Assembly (NCBI GenBank): GCA_036377075.1
Contig: DASUZB010000135.1
Span: forward strand, 1-33,135
Direction: 5' to 3'
From: DASUZB01 sp036377075
GTDB lineage: Bacteria > Actinomycetota > CALGFH01
Length of the DNA: 33,135 nucleotides
Notes under the pieces: generated by a model
Told to the model about the DNA's origin: nothing
Databases searched by the model: none
What the model saw: only the letters and a program-made list of their open reading frames with translations
Position numbers and translations under genes: made by a program
Shown: in pieces, positions 16,435-26,237 of the stretch
How positions within the stretch are numbered: the first letter of the stretch is position 1
Layout: each line of letters opens with the position of its first letter

Positions 16435-18426
16435 CTATCCCTGCTCGCTGGCGAGCATCGCGAGCAGCTCGTCGCCGTACTGGTCGAGCTTGGTGGGGCC
16501 GATGCCCTCCACGGCGAGCAGCTCGCCACGGCTGCGCGGCTGGCGGTCGGCGAGCGCGAACAGGGTGCGGTCGTTGAAGACGACGTAGGCGGGCACGCCG
16601 TCGGTCTTGGCCCGCTCCTTGCGCCAGGCGCGCAAGGCATCGACCAGGGGCCCGTCCGCGTGGGCGCGGGCCGCTGGCGCCCGGCCGATGGCGGCGGCCA
16701 CCGCCTTGGGCCGCACCCGGGCGCCGCCGGGCGGGACCAGGTCGTCCAGGAAGCGGGAGGGCCGGCGCGACTGCTCGCGCCCGGACGCCCCCGGGCGCCG
16801 CGCCGCCCAGGACAGCCAGAGGTGCACCCGCGCCCTGGTGAGCCCCACGTAGAGCAGGCGGCGCTCCTCGGCCACCTCCTCCGGGGTGGCGGCCTGCCTG
16901 ATGGGCAGCAGCCCGTCCTCGAGCGCCGGCAGCAGCACCGCGTCGAACTCCAGCCCCTTGGCCCGGTGGTAGGTGAGCAGGTTCACGCCCGCGCCGGCGC
17001 CCTCGGTCTCCTCGGCGGCGCGCCTGGCCACCTCGGCGAGGAAGGCGGCGAGGTCGGCCTGCTCGTCGGCGGCCTGCAGGCGCTCGGCGATGCCGAGCAG
17101 GGTGACCAGCGAGGCGTGGCGCTGGCGCCCCTCCTCGCCCTCCGGCTCTGCGTCGCGGCGGAAGTCGAGCCGCTCGTACCAGACCGCCTCCAGCGCGTCG
17201 ACCAGGCCGCCCGGCGTGGCCCTGGCGGCGCGGGAGCGCAGCACGCCGAGGGCGCCGCGCACCTCGGGCCGGCGGTAGAACAGCTCGCCGCGCACCTGGT
17301 AGCGGATGCCGGCCTCGCCCAGCGCCTCCTCGAGCGGCGGGATCTGGGCGTTGGTGCGCACCAGGACGGCGACCTCCTCCGTCGCCACGCCCAGCTCGCC
17401 GAGCCGGCGCACCTCGGCGACCAGCGCCGCCGCCTCGGCCTCGGCCGACTCGAAGGCCTGCACCGCCGGCTCGGGACCGGACGGGCGGGTGGCCACCAGC
17501 CGCTTGCCGCGGCGGCGGCCGTCGCGCGCCAGCAGCCGGTTGGCCATGGCGAGGACCTCCGGGCTGGAGCGGTAGTTCTCCTCCAGGCGGACCAGCCGGG
17601 CGTCGGGCCAGCGGCGGCCGAAGCCGGTCAGGTACTCGCTCGAGGCGCCGGTGAAGGTGTAGATGGTCTGGTCCTCGTCGCCGACGACCGCGAGGTCGCG
17701 GCGCCCGCCGAGCCACGCCTCGAGCAGGGCCTGCTGGATCGAGTTGGTGTCCTGGTACTCGTCCACCGAGAACCAGCGGTAGCGGCCGCGGAACTCCTCG
17801 GCGACCTCCTCCCTGGTGGTCAGCGCCTCCAGCATCAGGCCGAGCATGTCCTCGAAGTCGATCCGGCCGGCGCGCTGCTTGGCCCGCTCGTAGCGGCGGT
17901 AGAGCCCGCCCATGAGGTCGGCGGGCACCGGCGGGGTGCGGCCGAGCTGCTCGACCGTGGCCTGGTAGCGCTCGGGGCCCAGGCGCCTGGCCTTGGCCCA
18001 TTCGATCTCGTCGGCGAGGTCCTTGACGGCGGTGAACCGGTAGCCGCCGGGCAGCGAGCGCTGCAACGGGGTCAGCAGCGGCGCCTTGGAGTCGAGCACC
18101 TGGGGAAGCGGCCCGTCGGAGAGCCGCGGCCAGAAGTAGCGCAGCTGGCGCCAGGCGGCCGCGTGGAAGGTGTTCGCCTGCACGCCGGGGAAGCCGAGCC
18201 CGGCGAGCCGCTGGCGCATCTCCGCCGCGGCCTTCTCGGTGAACGTCACCACCAGGACGTGCCCAGGGTGGACGGCGTCGGTGGCGATCGCGTAGGCGAC
18301 CCGCCGGGAGATCACCCTGGTCTTGCCCGTGCCCGCGCCGGCGAGGATGCACACCGGCCCGGTGGTGGCCTCGACCGCGTCCCGCTGCGCCGGGTTGAGG
18401 TCGTGGACGAGGAACTTGGGGTGCAT
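16435..18426 (-). CDS. UvrD2-type superfamily 1A DNA helicase with HRDC domain
   Basis: A 663-residue SF1A helicase. Motifs seen: Q-like LNPAQRDAV (10-18), Walker A LAGAGTGKT (28-36), TFTEKAAAEMR, Walker B VDEYQDTN (221-228), GDEDQTIYTFTGA, LEENYRSSPEV, NLLTYHRAKGLEFD and EERRLLYVGLTRAR. The last ~75 residues form an HRDC domain (LRAWRKERAKTDGVPAYVVFNDRTL ... LLAVEGIGPTKLDQYGDELLAML, read in parts). The domain order is that of mycobacterial UvrD2, a 3'-5' helicase/ATPase in DNA metabolism. The tetracysteine zinc motif between helicase and HRDC in mycobacterial UvrD2 is missing here: no cysteines are seen there. ATG 18426 lacks a good Shine-Dalgarno; GTG 18444 is an alternative. Confidence 0.92.
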   Translation of the reverse strand: MHPKFLVHDLNPAQRDAVEATTGPVCILAGAGTGKTRVISRRVAYAIATDAVHPGHVLVVTFTEKAAAEMRQRLAGLGFPGVQANTFHAAAWRQLRYFWPRLSDGPLPQVLDSKAPLLTPLQRSLPGGYRFTAVKDLADEIEWAKARRLGPERYQATVEQLGRTPPVPADLMGGLYRRYERAKQRAGRIDFEDMLGLMLEALTTREEVAEEFRGRYRWFSVDEYQDTNSIQQALLEAWLGGRRDLAVVGDEDQTIYTFTGASSEYLTGFGRRWPDARLVRLEENYRSSPEVLAMANRLLARDGRRRGKRLVATRPSGPEPAVQAFESAEAEAAALVAEVRRLGELGVATEEVAVLVRTNAQIPPLEEALGEAGIRYQVRGELFYRRPEVRGALGVLRSRAARATPGGLVDALEAVWYERLDFRRDAEPEGEEGRQRHASLVTLLGIAERLQAADEQADLAAFLAEVARRAAEETEGAGAGVNLLTYHRAKGLEFDAVLLPALEDGLLPIRQAATPEEVAEERRLLYVGLTRARVHLWLSWAARRPGASGREQSRRPSRFLDDLVPPGGARVRPKAVAAAIGRAPAARAHADGPLVDALRAWRKERAKTDGVPAYVVFNDRTLFALADRQPRSRGELLAVEGIGPTKLDQYGDELLAMLASEQG

Positions 18427-18497
18427 GGCCGGAGTCTGCCACACGCCCGCGACGCGCCCGCTCACGCCGTGCACAGCCCCCGGCGCGACCGGCCCGG

Positions 18498-19826
18498 CTA
18501 CAGCACCCCGGGAAGGGGGTCGCTCTCCGCGCTCTTCTCGGCGACGCGCTTGGCCTTGCCCATCTCGATGCGGGGGAGGGTGCCGACCGGCAGGACCCGC
18601 ACCTCGGTGCTGAGGCCGAGGCGCTGGAACAGGGCACCCGTGATGGCGCCCTGGGCGCGCTCGCGCTCGGCGTCGCCGTCGCCCGCGGCGGTGAGCTCGC
18701 AGGCGACCACCAGCTTCGGCATCGCCTCGGTGCGGTCGACCACCAGCAGGTAGTTGGGCCCGACGGCGGGCTCGGCGACCAGCACCGCCTCGACCTCGCT
18801 CGGGTAGACGTTGACGCCGCGGATCACCAGCATGTCGTCGATCCGCCCGTACACCTTCGACATGCGCGCCAGGGTGCGGCCGCAGGCGCACGGCGACGGG
18901 TCGAGCGAGGCCACGTCGCCGGTGCGGTAGCGCAGCACCGGCTGCGCCTCCCTGGTCAGGGTCGTGAAGACCAGCTCGCCGCGCCGCCCTGGCGGCAGCG
19001 GCAGCCCGCTGACCGGGTCGATCACCTCGACCAGGAAGTGGTCCTCGTTGACGTGCAGGCCGGCCTGGGCCTCGACGCACTCGGCCGAGACGCCCGGGCC
19101 GATCACCTCGGAGAGCCCGTAGATGTCGAGCGCCTTGAGCCCGAGCATGGCCTCGATCTGGCGCCGCATCGCGTCGCTCCACGGCTCGGCGCCGAACAGG
19201 CCGGCGCGCAGCGACAGCTCGGCCGGGTCGATGCCCTCCTCGACCAGCACCTCGCCGAGGCGGGCCGCGTACGACGGGGTGCACAGCAGGATCTCGGCGC
19301 CGAGGTCGCGCATCAGGCGGACCTGCCTGGCGCTCTGGCCGGAGGAGGCCGGGATCACCGTGCAGCCCATCAGCTCGGCGCCGCCGTGCAGGCCGAGCCC
19401 GCCGGTGAACAGCCCGTAGCCGTAGGCCACGTGGGTCACCGTGCCGGCGACGGCGCCGGCGCAGCCCAGCGCGCGGGCGTTCACCTCGGCCCACATGGCC
19501 AGGTCCGCCCTGGAGTAGCCGACCAGGGTCGGGCGCCCGCCCGTGCCCGAGGAGGCGTGCACGCGCACGACGTCCTCCCGCGGGATGGTCAGCATCCCCC
19601 AGGGATAGTTGTCCCAGAGGTCCGGCTTCAGGGTGAACGGCAGCGCGGTCAGGTCGTCGAGGCCGACCTCGGCGCCGGGCTCGACGCCGTGCTCGGCGAG
19701 GCGCGCGCGGTAGAAGGGACTCGTCTCGACGAGCCGGCCGACCAGGGTGGCGAGCCGCTTCGACTGCAGGTTGGCGCGCTCGTCGGTCGACATCGCCTCG
19801 GCGTTCTGGTCCCACATGGTGGTCAT
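18498..19826 (-). CDS. paaK: Phenylacetate-CoA ligase
   Basis: A 442-residue AMP-forming ligase of the PaaK family (phenylacetate + CoA + ATP to phenylacetyl-CoA, AMP and PPi). Visible motifs: P-loop SSGTGGRPT (92-100), YGYGLFTGGLGLHGGAE, FGAEPWSDAMR, DIYGLSEVIGPGVS (A5), LRYRTGDVA (A7), RMSKVYGRIDDMLVIRGVNVYPSE (A8) and a C-terminal PRIEMGKAKRV with the catalytic lysine. Start ATG 19826 has GGGAGGTCGG upstream. No other paa ring-hydroxylase genes are nearby, so it may act on an aromatic acid in another pathway. It is 71 bases upstream of the helicase gene on the same strand and divergent from the dehydrogenase gene. Confidence 0.94.
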   Translation of the reverse strand: MTTMWDQNAEAMSTDERANLQSKRLATLVGRLVETSPFYRARLAEHGVEPGAEVGLDDLTALPFTLKPDLWDNYPWGMLTIPREDVVRVHASSGTGGRPTLVGYSRADLAMWAEVNARALGCAGAVAGTVTHVAYGYGLFTGGLGLHGGAELMGCTVIPASSGQSARQVRLMRDLGAEILLCTPSYAARLGEVLVEEGIDPAELSLRAGLFGAEPWSDAMRRQIEAMLGLKALDIYGLSEVIGPGVSAECVEAQAGLHVNEDHFLVEVIDPVSGLPLPPGRRGELVFTTLTREAQPVLRYRTGDVASLDPSPCACGRTLARMSKVYGRIDDMLVIRGVNVYPSEVEAVLVAEPAVGPNYLLVVDRTEAMPKLVVACELTAAGDGDAERERAQGAITGALFQRLGLSTEVRVLPVGTLPRIEMGKAKRVAEKSAESDPLPGVL

Positions 19827-20081
19827 GCCCGACCTCCCGGCTCGGCCCGGTCACCCAACCGCGGCATCCTACCCAGCCCGCCCCAACCGCCCACCGGCGC
19901 ACCTGCGAGGGCACCGTCGCGGACCCTCGCCGCCGCCGTGGCCTCCCGAACCAGTTCCCCATGAGCATCCGAGGTACTCTGGTGGTGGCGATCATCGCCA
20001 AGCCTCGCCCGGCAACGGCGCTGGGATCTCATTACGCGCGTTGCCGACGCGAGGTGCGATCCTCTCGCAGGAGGCAAGAGC

Positions 20082-21176
<1,095 letters not shown>

Positions 21177-21220
21177 CCGCCCCGGTCGGATAATCGTTCG
21201 AGCCGGCGGGGGCGGCCGGG

Positions 21221-21226
21221 TAGGCT
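21221..21226 (+). promoter_or_regulatory. Possible -10 box for a leaderless hydrolase transcript
   Basis: TAGGCT, then GCGGCC, then ATG 21233. There is no Shine-Dalgarno before this ATG, which fits a leaderless mRNA. A TTCGAG lies about 18 bases upstream as a weak -35. Confidence 0.4.
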
Positions 21227-21232
21227 GCGGCC

Positions 21233-22024
21233 ATGACCCTGTACCAGGAAGTCGCCGGCGACGGCCCGGCGGTGGTGCTGGTCCACGCCGGGATCTGCGA
21301 CAGCCGCATGTGGGACCCCCAGTGGACGAGCTTCCCCCGCGACCACCGGACCGTCCGTTTCGACCTGCGCGGCTTCGGCCGCTCCCCGCTCACGCCCGGG
21401 CCGCCCGCTGACGCCCGCGACCTCGCTGCGCTGCTCGACGGGCTCGGCGTGGAGCGGGCCGCGCTGGTCGCCGCCTCGTACGGCGGCCGGGTCGCGCTCG
21501 AGCTCGCCGTCGCCCGGCCCGACCTGGTCGAGCTGCTCGTCCTCGCCGGTGCCTCCCTGCCAGGGCACGACTGGTCGCCCGCGCTCCGGGACTACTTCGC
21601 CGAGGAGGAGGCCGCCCTGGAGCGCGGCGACATCGACGCCGCCGTCGAGGCCAGCCTGCGCACCTGGGTCGACGGCAGCGGGCGGCCGGCCGGGGCGGTC
21701 GACCCCACCGTGCGCGAGGCGGTCCGGCGGATGCAGCGCCGCGCCTTCGAGCTGCAGCTCCCCTTCGCCGACAACGACGAGGAAGAGGAGAACCTGGTGC
21801 CCGACTGGCCCGACCGGCTCGGCAAGGTCCAGGCCCCCGCGCTCGTGCTGGTCGGCGACCACGACCAGCCCGACATCCACGAGACGGCCCGGCGCCTGGC
21901 CGGCGAGCTCCCGCAGGCACGGACGGCGACCATCGCCGGCGCCGCCCACCTGCCGAGCATGGAGCGCCCGGCCGAGTTCGACCGGTTGGTGCTCGCCTTC
22001 CTCGCCGAGCACCAGGGTCGCTAG
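21233..22024 (+). CDS. Alpha/beta hydrolase
   Basis: A 263-residue alpha/beta-hydrolase-fold protein. The oxyanion-side motif is VVLVHAGICDSRMW, then FDLRGFGRS. The nucleophile elbow is VAASYGGR (Ser82), an Ala-x-Ser-x-Gly variant of GxSxG. LVGDHDQPD supplies the acid (Asp209 or Asp211) and GAAHLPSMERP the histidine (His239). A Glu/Asp-rich lid (ADNDEEEEN) lies near 180. Substrate unknown; esterase, lactonase or hydrolase of a small molecule are all possible. It follows the dehydrogenase gene after 56 bases but seems to have its own promoter. Confidence 0.9.
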   Translation: MTLYQEVAGDGPAVVLVHAGICDSRMWDPQWTSFPRDHRTVRFDLRGFGRSPLTPGPPADARDLAALLDGLGVERAALVAASYGGRVALELAVARPDLVELLVLAGASLPGHDWSPALRDYFAEEEAALERGDIDAAVEASLRTWVDGSGRPAGAVDPTVREAVRRMQRRAFELQLPFADNDEEEENLVPDWPDRLGKVQAPALVLVGDHDQPDIHETARRLAGELPQARTATIAGAAHLPSMERPAEFDRLVLAFLAEHQGR

Positions 22025-22034
22025 CGGCCTGCCC

Positions 22035-23321
22035 TCACAGCTCCCGGCGCAGCAGCGCGCCGCCCACCTCCCTGGCACGCTGCGCCAGCGGCCGGGCTCG
22101 CCAGGCGTCGAGGTCGAGCTCGACCGCGTCGTCGAGGTCGGCCAGGAAGTGCTTCTCGAACGTGGCGACCACCGCCGGGTCGCGCACCGCCAGGTTCAGC
22201 TCGTCGTTGAGGGCGAACGAGCGGTTGTCGAAGTTGATCGACCCGACGGTGGCCCAGGTGGAGTCCACCGCCAGGGTCTTGGCGTGGAGCATGGTGCGCT
22301 GGTACTCGAAGATGCGCACGCCGCGGGCGAGCAGCTGGTCGTACATGTGCTGGCCGGCCCGGCGCACCAGCGCCCTGTCGATGTGCGGGCCGTTGACCAG
22401 GACGCGGACGTCGACGCCGCGCCGCACCGCGTCGCAGAGCGCGTCCACGAAGGCCCGCCGAGGCGCGAAGTAGGCGGTGGTCAGCCAGAGCCGCTCCCGG
22501 GCGCAGGCGATCGCCGCGTAGAAGAGCTGCTCCGCGTCGGTGCTGCCCTTCTCCGCGCTGCTGCGGGTGACCTGCACCTGGACGCCGTCGTCGAAGCCGG
22601 CGATGTCCGGCAGGTGCTCCCGCCCGGAGAGGATGCGGTTGGTCGCCTCGGCCCAGTTGTCGAGGAAGCCGCCGAGCAGGTCGCGGGCTGCCGGGCCCTC
22701 CACCCGTACGTGGGTGTCCCGCCAGTGCTCCGGGTCCTCGCAGTTGCCGGTCCACTCCTCGGCGATCCCGACCCCTCCGGTGAAGCCGACGCGGCCGTCG
22801 ACCACCAGGATCTTGCGGTGGCTGCGGTTGTTCAGCTTGTTCAGCGTCCACCAGCGCACCGGCCGGAACCAGGCGACCGTGGCGCCGGACTCCTCGAGGC
22901 GCTCGATCAGCGCCGGCTCCATCTTGGCGGCGCCGACGGCGTCGAGCAGGACGTTGACCTCGACGCCGGCCCTGGCCCGGTCGGCGAGCGCGTCGGCGAA
23001 CTGCGGCGCGATGCTGCCGGTCCAGTACACGTAGGTGGCGAAGTCCACGGTCTTCTCAGCCGCGTTGATCGCGTCGAGCATGGCCGGAAAGATCTCAGAG
23101 CCGTTCTTGAGCACCTTGACCCGGTTGCCCTCGCGCAGCGGCGCGATCGTCAGCGCCTCGACCAGCCGGGCGAAGTCCGGGCTGCCGGGCGCCGGCGGGT
23201 CGTCCAGCGAGAACCCCCTGCTCGCGCTGCGGTGGTACTGGACCGCCTCGTAGGCGTAGACGCCGGCGAGCCCCAGCCCGCCGGCGATGGCGGCGTTGCG
23301 CACGGCGCGTCCTGACGGCAC
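22035..23321 (-). CDS. Cardiolipin-synthase-like phospholipase D protein
   Basis: A 428-residue PLD-superfamily protein with two HKD motifs: SHRKILVVDGRVGFTGG (His168, Lys170, Asp175) and LHAKTLAVDSTWATVGS (His346, Lys348, Asp353), each followed by the Asn/Arg-rich segments expected (NFDNRSF). An N-terminal hydrophobic helix (AAIAGGLGLAGVYAYEA) anchors it in the membrane. The family joins two phosphatidylglycerols, or PG with another donor, to make cardiolipin. GTG 23321 is preceded by GGGAGGG; GTG 23303 is possible. It is divergent from a PAP2-DAGK-YihY operon, which suggests a local lipid-metabolism cluster. Confidence 0.9.
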   Translation of the reverse strand: MPSGRAVRNAAIAGGLGLAGVYAYEAVQYHRSASRGFSLDDPPAPGSPDFARLVEALTIAPLREGNRVKVLKNGSEIFPAMLDAINAAEKTVDFATYVYWTGSIAPQFADALADRARAGVEVNVLLDAVGAAKMEPALIERLEESGATVAWFRPVRWWTLNKLNNRSHRKILVVDGRVGFTGGVGIAEEWTGNCEDPEHWRDTHVRVEGPAARDLLGGFLDNWAEATNRILSGREHLPDIAGFDDGVQVQVTRSSAEKGSTDAEQLFYAAIACARERLWLTTAYFAPRRAFVDALCDAVRRGVDVRVLVNGPHIDRALVRRAGQHMYDQLLARGVRIFEYQRTMLHAKTLAVDSTWATVGSINFDNRSFALNDELNLAVRDPAVVATFEKHFLADLDDAVELDLDAWRARPLAQRAREVGGALLRREL

Positions 23322-23488
23322 CGCTGCCCTCCCGCTTCTCGGGTGCTTGCCCAGCAGGTGGTTCCCAGCCCGCGCCGTCCCAACCAATCGCGGCCCAATC
23401 GGCCGCCCTCGCCTTGGTGGCTGGTTTGCTCGACCGCTCCTGGGACATCCAGCCCGAACGAACGATCGCACGCAAAGGCGTCGCTGCT

Positions 23489-24301
23489 ATGGAAACGGCA
23501 CGGGCACACGGAGCGTTTCACCGACGGGCGCTGGACCCCGCCCCGGACGGCCGCGCGGTGACGCTCGAACACAACTTGGCACGGCGCTGGCGCGAGCGCC
23601 GCGCGGGGGTCCCCACCGCGCTCTTCCTCGCCGGCTGCGCCGTGATCCTGCTGGTGCTGCTGGTGGCGCTCGGCTACCTGGTCGCCAAGGTCCTCGACGG
23701 CAGCGCGGTGGGGCATGCCGACGCCTCCATCTCCCGCTGGTTCGCCGCACGCCGAACGCCGGGCCTCGACCGCGCCACCCACTACGTGACCCTCGCGGCC
23801 GAGACCGTCACCATCAGCGTGCTCGCCGTCGTCACCGTCGCGTTCGCCGCCCTCCGCTGGCGCCGCTGGCGCGAGCCGATGCTGGTCGCCACGGCGGTGG
23901 TCGGCGAGGTGAGCATCTTCCTGCTGGTCACCCTGCTGGTCGAGCGGCAGCGGCCGCCGGTGCGGCACCTCGACCAGGCCCCACCGACCTCCAGCTTCCC
24001 GTCGGGGCACGTGGCCGCCTCGATCTGCATGTACGGAGCGCTGGCGATCCTCGCCAACGAGCGCGCCCGCTCCGCCCTGGTACGGGGCCTGTTCTGGACG
24101 CTGGCCGTGCTGGTCCCCGTCGCCGTCGGCCTGAGCCGCATGTACCGGGGCATGCACTACCTCACCGACGTCCTCGGCGGGGTGCTCCTCGGGGTCGTGT
24201 GGCTGTACGTGGCGACCAGGGGGATCCGCATCGGGGTCGTCCACCACCAGCTCAGGCAGGCCCCCGGCCTGTTCCGCCGTGGCCCGCGGGGGTACCGGTG
24301 A
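23489..24301 (+). CDS. PAP2-family membrane phosphatase
   Basis: A 270-residue protein with about five to six transmembrane helices and the PAP2 phosphatase signature: degenerate first motif around VERQRPPVR (151-159), SFPSGHVAAS (PSGH 171-174) and GLSRMYRGMHYLTDVLGG (Ser216, Arg217, His223, Asp227). It likely removes phosphate from phosphatidate, phosphatidylglycerophosphate or undecaprenyl pyrophosphate at the outer membrane face. The start is uncertain: ATG 23489 has only a weak AAAGG upstream, and a GTG at 23558 is in frame. Its stop overlaps the next gene's GTG by four bases (GTGA). Confidence 0.88.
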   Translation: METARAHGAFHRRALDPAPDGRAVTLEHNLARRWRERRAGVPTALFLAGCAVILLVLLVALGYLVAKVLDGSAVGHADASISRWFAARRTPGLDRATHYVTLAAETVTISVLAVVTVAFAALRWRRWREPMLVATAVVGEVSIFLLVTLLVERQRPPVRHLDQAPPTSSFPSGHVAASICMYGALAILANERARSALVRGLFWTLAVLVPVAVGLSRMYRGMHYLTDVLGGVLLGVVWLYVATRGIRIGVVHHQLRQAPGLFRRGPRGYR

Positions 24302-25239
24302 CCGCGGCGCGGGTCGAGGGCGAGCGACCCGGGAAGGGGGTCGTCCCGCTGCGGGTGGCGGTGGTGTTCAACCCGGCCAGCGGCGGGGAGGCGGGCGACC
24401 GCAGGGCGGAGGTCGAAGCGGCGCTGGCCTCCGTCGGGCTGGACGCGCGCTGGTACGAGACCACCAGGCAGGACCCGGGCCAGGGGCCGACCCGCCGGGC
24501 CGTCGCCGAGGGCACCGACCTGCTGATGGTCTCCGGCGGCGACGGCACGGTGATGGCGTGCGTGACCGGCCTGGCAGGCAGCGGCGTGCCGCTGGCGGTG
24601 CTGCCGAGCGGCACCGGCAACCTGCTGGCCAACAACTTCGACATCCCGAACGACCTCGACGGCGCGCTCGAGGTTGCCCTGCACGGGGAGCGCCGCCCGA
24701 TCGACGTCGGCACGTTCGGCGAGGATCGCTTCGTGGTCATGTGCGGCATCGGCTTCGACGCGGCCATGCTGCGCGACGCCGATCCCGAGCTGAAGGCGCG
24801 CATCGGCGCCGTCGCCTACGTGGTGAGCGGCATGCGCCAGCTCCGCAGGCGACCGACCAGGTTCCAGCTCCGCCTGGACGGCCACGCCCCGGTCGCCCGC
24901 AGCGGCCAGGGCGTCCTGGTCGGCAACCTCGGCCGGCTGCAGGGCGGCCTGCCGGTCATGCCGGACGCCTCCCCCAGCGACGGGCACCTCGACGTGGCCG
25001 TGCTGAAGACGCGCACCCTGCTGGACTGGCTCGCCCTCGGCGCCCGGGTCCTGACCCGCCGGCGCCACCGCGAGCCACAGATGGAGTACTTCCGGGCACG
25101 CCGGGTCGAGGTCCGCTGCGACCGGCCCCAGCCGGTCGAACGCGACGGTGAGCCCGCCGAGCCCACCAGGGAGCTGGTCGTCGAGGTGGTTCCAGGCGCG
25201 CTCACGTTGTGCGTGCCCGCACAGGAGGGACAGCAATGA
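24298..25239 (+). CDS. Diacylglycerol-kinase-family lipid kinase
   Basis: A 313-residue protein with the DAGK catalytic fold: VVFNPASGGEAG (23-34), nucleotide motif VSGGDGTVMA (GGDGT 80-84), LPSGTGNLLANNFDIP (102-117) and CGIGFDAAMLRDAD. The C-terminal beta domain carries the DGHLDVAVL segment. It is the DgkB/YegS/BmrU type that phosphorylates diacylglycerol or a related lipid with ATP on the cytoplasmic membrane face. Start GTG 24298 is fixed by the GTGA overlap with PAP2; its stop overlaps the YihY ATG (ATGA). Placed between PAP2 and YihY, it could reverse the PAP2 reaction. Confidence 0.92.
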   Translation: MTAARVEGERPGKGVVPLRVAVVFNPASGGEAGDRRAEVEAALASVGLDARWYETTRQDPGQGPTRRAVAEGTDLLMVSGGDGTVMACVTGLAGSGVPLAVLPSGTGNLLANNFDIPNDLDGALEVALHGERRPIDVGTFGEDRFVVMCGIGFDAAMLRDADPELKARIGAVAYVVSGMRQLRRRPTRFQLRLDGHAPVARSGQGVLVGNLGRLQGGLPVMPDASPSDGHLDVAVLKTRTLLDWLALGARVLTRRRHREPQMEYFRARRVEVRCDRPQPVERDGEPAEPTRELVVEVVPGALTLCVPAQEGQQ

Positions 25240-26237
25240 GCACGGCCACATCGGTCCCAGAGACCTACCACCTCGAAGGCGACGACGCCCTCGAGACCCT
25301 GCGCCGGACCGGCTGGGGGAAGCTCGCCAAGGACGCCTTCCTGCGCTTCCGCTTCGCCGACGGCTCCAGCCACTCGCGGGCGCTCGCCTTCCAGGTGACC
25401 TTCACCCTGCTGCCCGGCATGATCGCCGCCATGGGGCTGGCCACCACGCTGCGTGCCAAGCAGGTCAGCAACCTGGTCAAGGACACCACCCAGCGGCTCG
25501 CCCCCGGCCCGGCCGGCGAGATCTTCCTCACCGCCCTGCGGCACGGCGAGAAGGCGACCGCCGGCGGCGGCAAGGTCGCGCTGGTCTTCGGGCTGCTCGC
25601 CGCCCTGGTCTCCGGCACCTTCGCCATGGCCCAGGTCGAGCGCGGCGCCAACCGCATCTACGGGGTCGAGCGTGACCGCGTGGCCAAGGACCGGTACCTG
25701 ACCGCCTTCCGCCTCGCCATCTCGGCGGGCCTGCTGATCGTGATCGCCTTCGTGCTCATCGTCGCGGGCGCCGACCTCGGTAGCGCGATCGGCCTGTCCG
25801 GCCCGGTCCGCTCCGTCTGGCGGCTGCTGCAGTGGCCGCTCAGCATCGCGCTCGCGGTCGCCGGGTTCGCGCTGCTGTTCCAGCGGTCGCCCCGGCGGCG
25901 GCAGCCCGCCGCCTCCTGGCTCGCGGTGGGCTCGGCCATGTCGGTGCTGCTGTGGTTCCTGTTCACCTTCGCGCTCGTGCTCTACCTGGCGTCGAGCAAG
26001 GTGTTCGGCGAGACCTACGGCCCCCTGGTCGGCGTGATCGGCATGCTGATGTGGTCGTTCCTGACCTCGCTGGCGATCTTCCTCGGGCTGGCCTTCGCCG
26101 CCCAGCTCGAGGCCGTCCGTGCCGGCGTCCCCGGCCCGGTCACCGACCAGCAGCTCAACCCCCGCGGCCACGAGGTCGGCCCGGAAACCCGCCGAGTGGC
26201 AGCCGGCGGCCTGCTGACCCGCCGGAGCCGCGGCTGA
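25236..26237 (+). CDS. YihY/virulence-factor-BrkB-family membrane protein
   Basis: A 333-residue integral membrane protein with about six transmembrane helices. Family features are the N-terminal FRFADGSSHSRALAFQVTFTLLPGMIA and the later YGPLVGVIGMLMWSFLTSLAIFLGLAFAAQLEAVR stretch (given in parts), which is the BrkB/YihY signature of tyrosine/glycine-rich helices. Function in the family is poorly known; transport or envelope-lipid roles have been proposed. ATG 25236 has AGGAGGGA upstream and overlaps the kinase stop. The 3' end overlaps a minus-strand frameshifted ORF by about 80 bases. Confidence 0.88.
   Translation: MSTATSVPETYHLEGDDALETLRRTGWGKLAKDAFLRFRFADGSSHSRALAFQVTFTLLPGMIAAMGLATTLRAKQVSNLVKDTTQRLAPGPAGEIFLTALRHGEKATAGGGKVALVFGLLAALVSGTFAMAQVERGANRIYGVERDRVAKDRYLTAFRLAISAGLLIVIAFVLIVAGADLGSAIGLSGPVRSVWRLLQWPLSIALAVAGFALLFQRSPRRRQPAASWLAVGSAMSVLLWFLFTFALVLYLASSKVFGETYGPLVGVIGMLMWSFLTSLAIFLGLAFAAQLEAVRAGVPGPVTDQQLNPRGHEVGPETRRVAAGGLLTRRSRG

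Noticed and set aside
18427..20001. Possible N-terminal extension of the helicase giving a 1188-residue protein
   Set aside because: The extra region is an out-of-frame shadow of paaK; helicase homology begins at the ATG at 18426.
20003..20081. Hairpin-like GCGAGG...CCTCTCGC before the dehydrogenase gene as a riboswitch
   Set aside because: Only one short imperfect stem; no conserved riboswitch sequence recognised.
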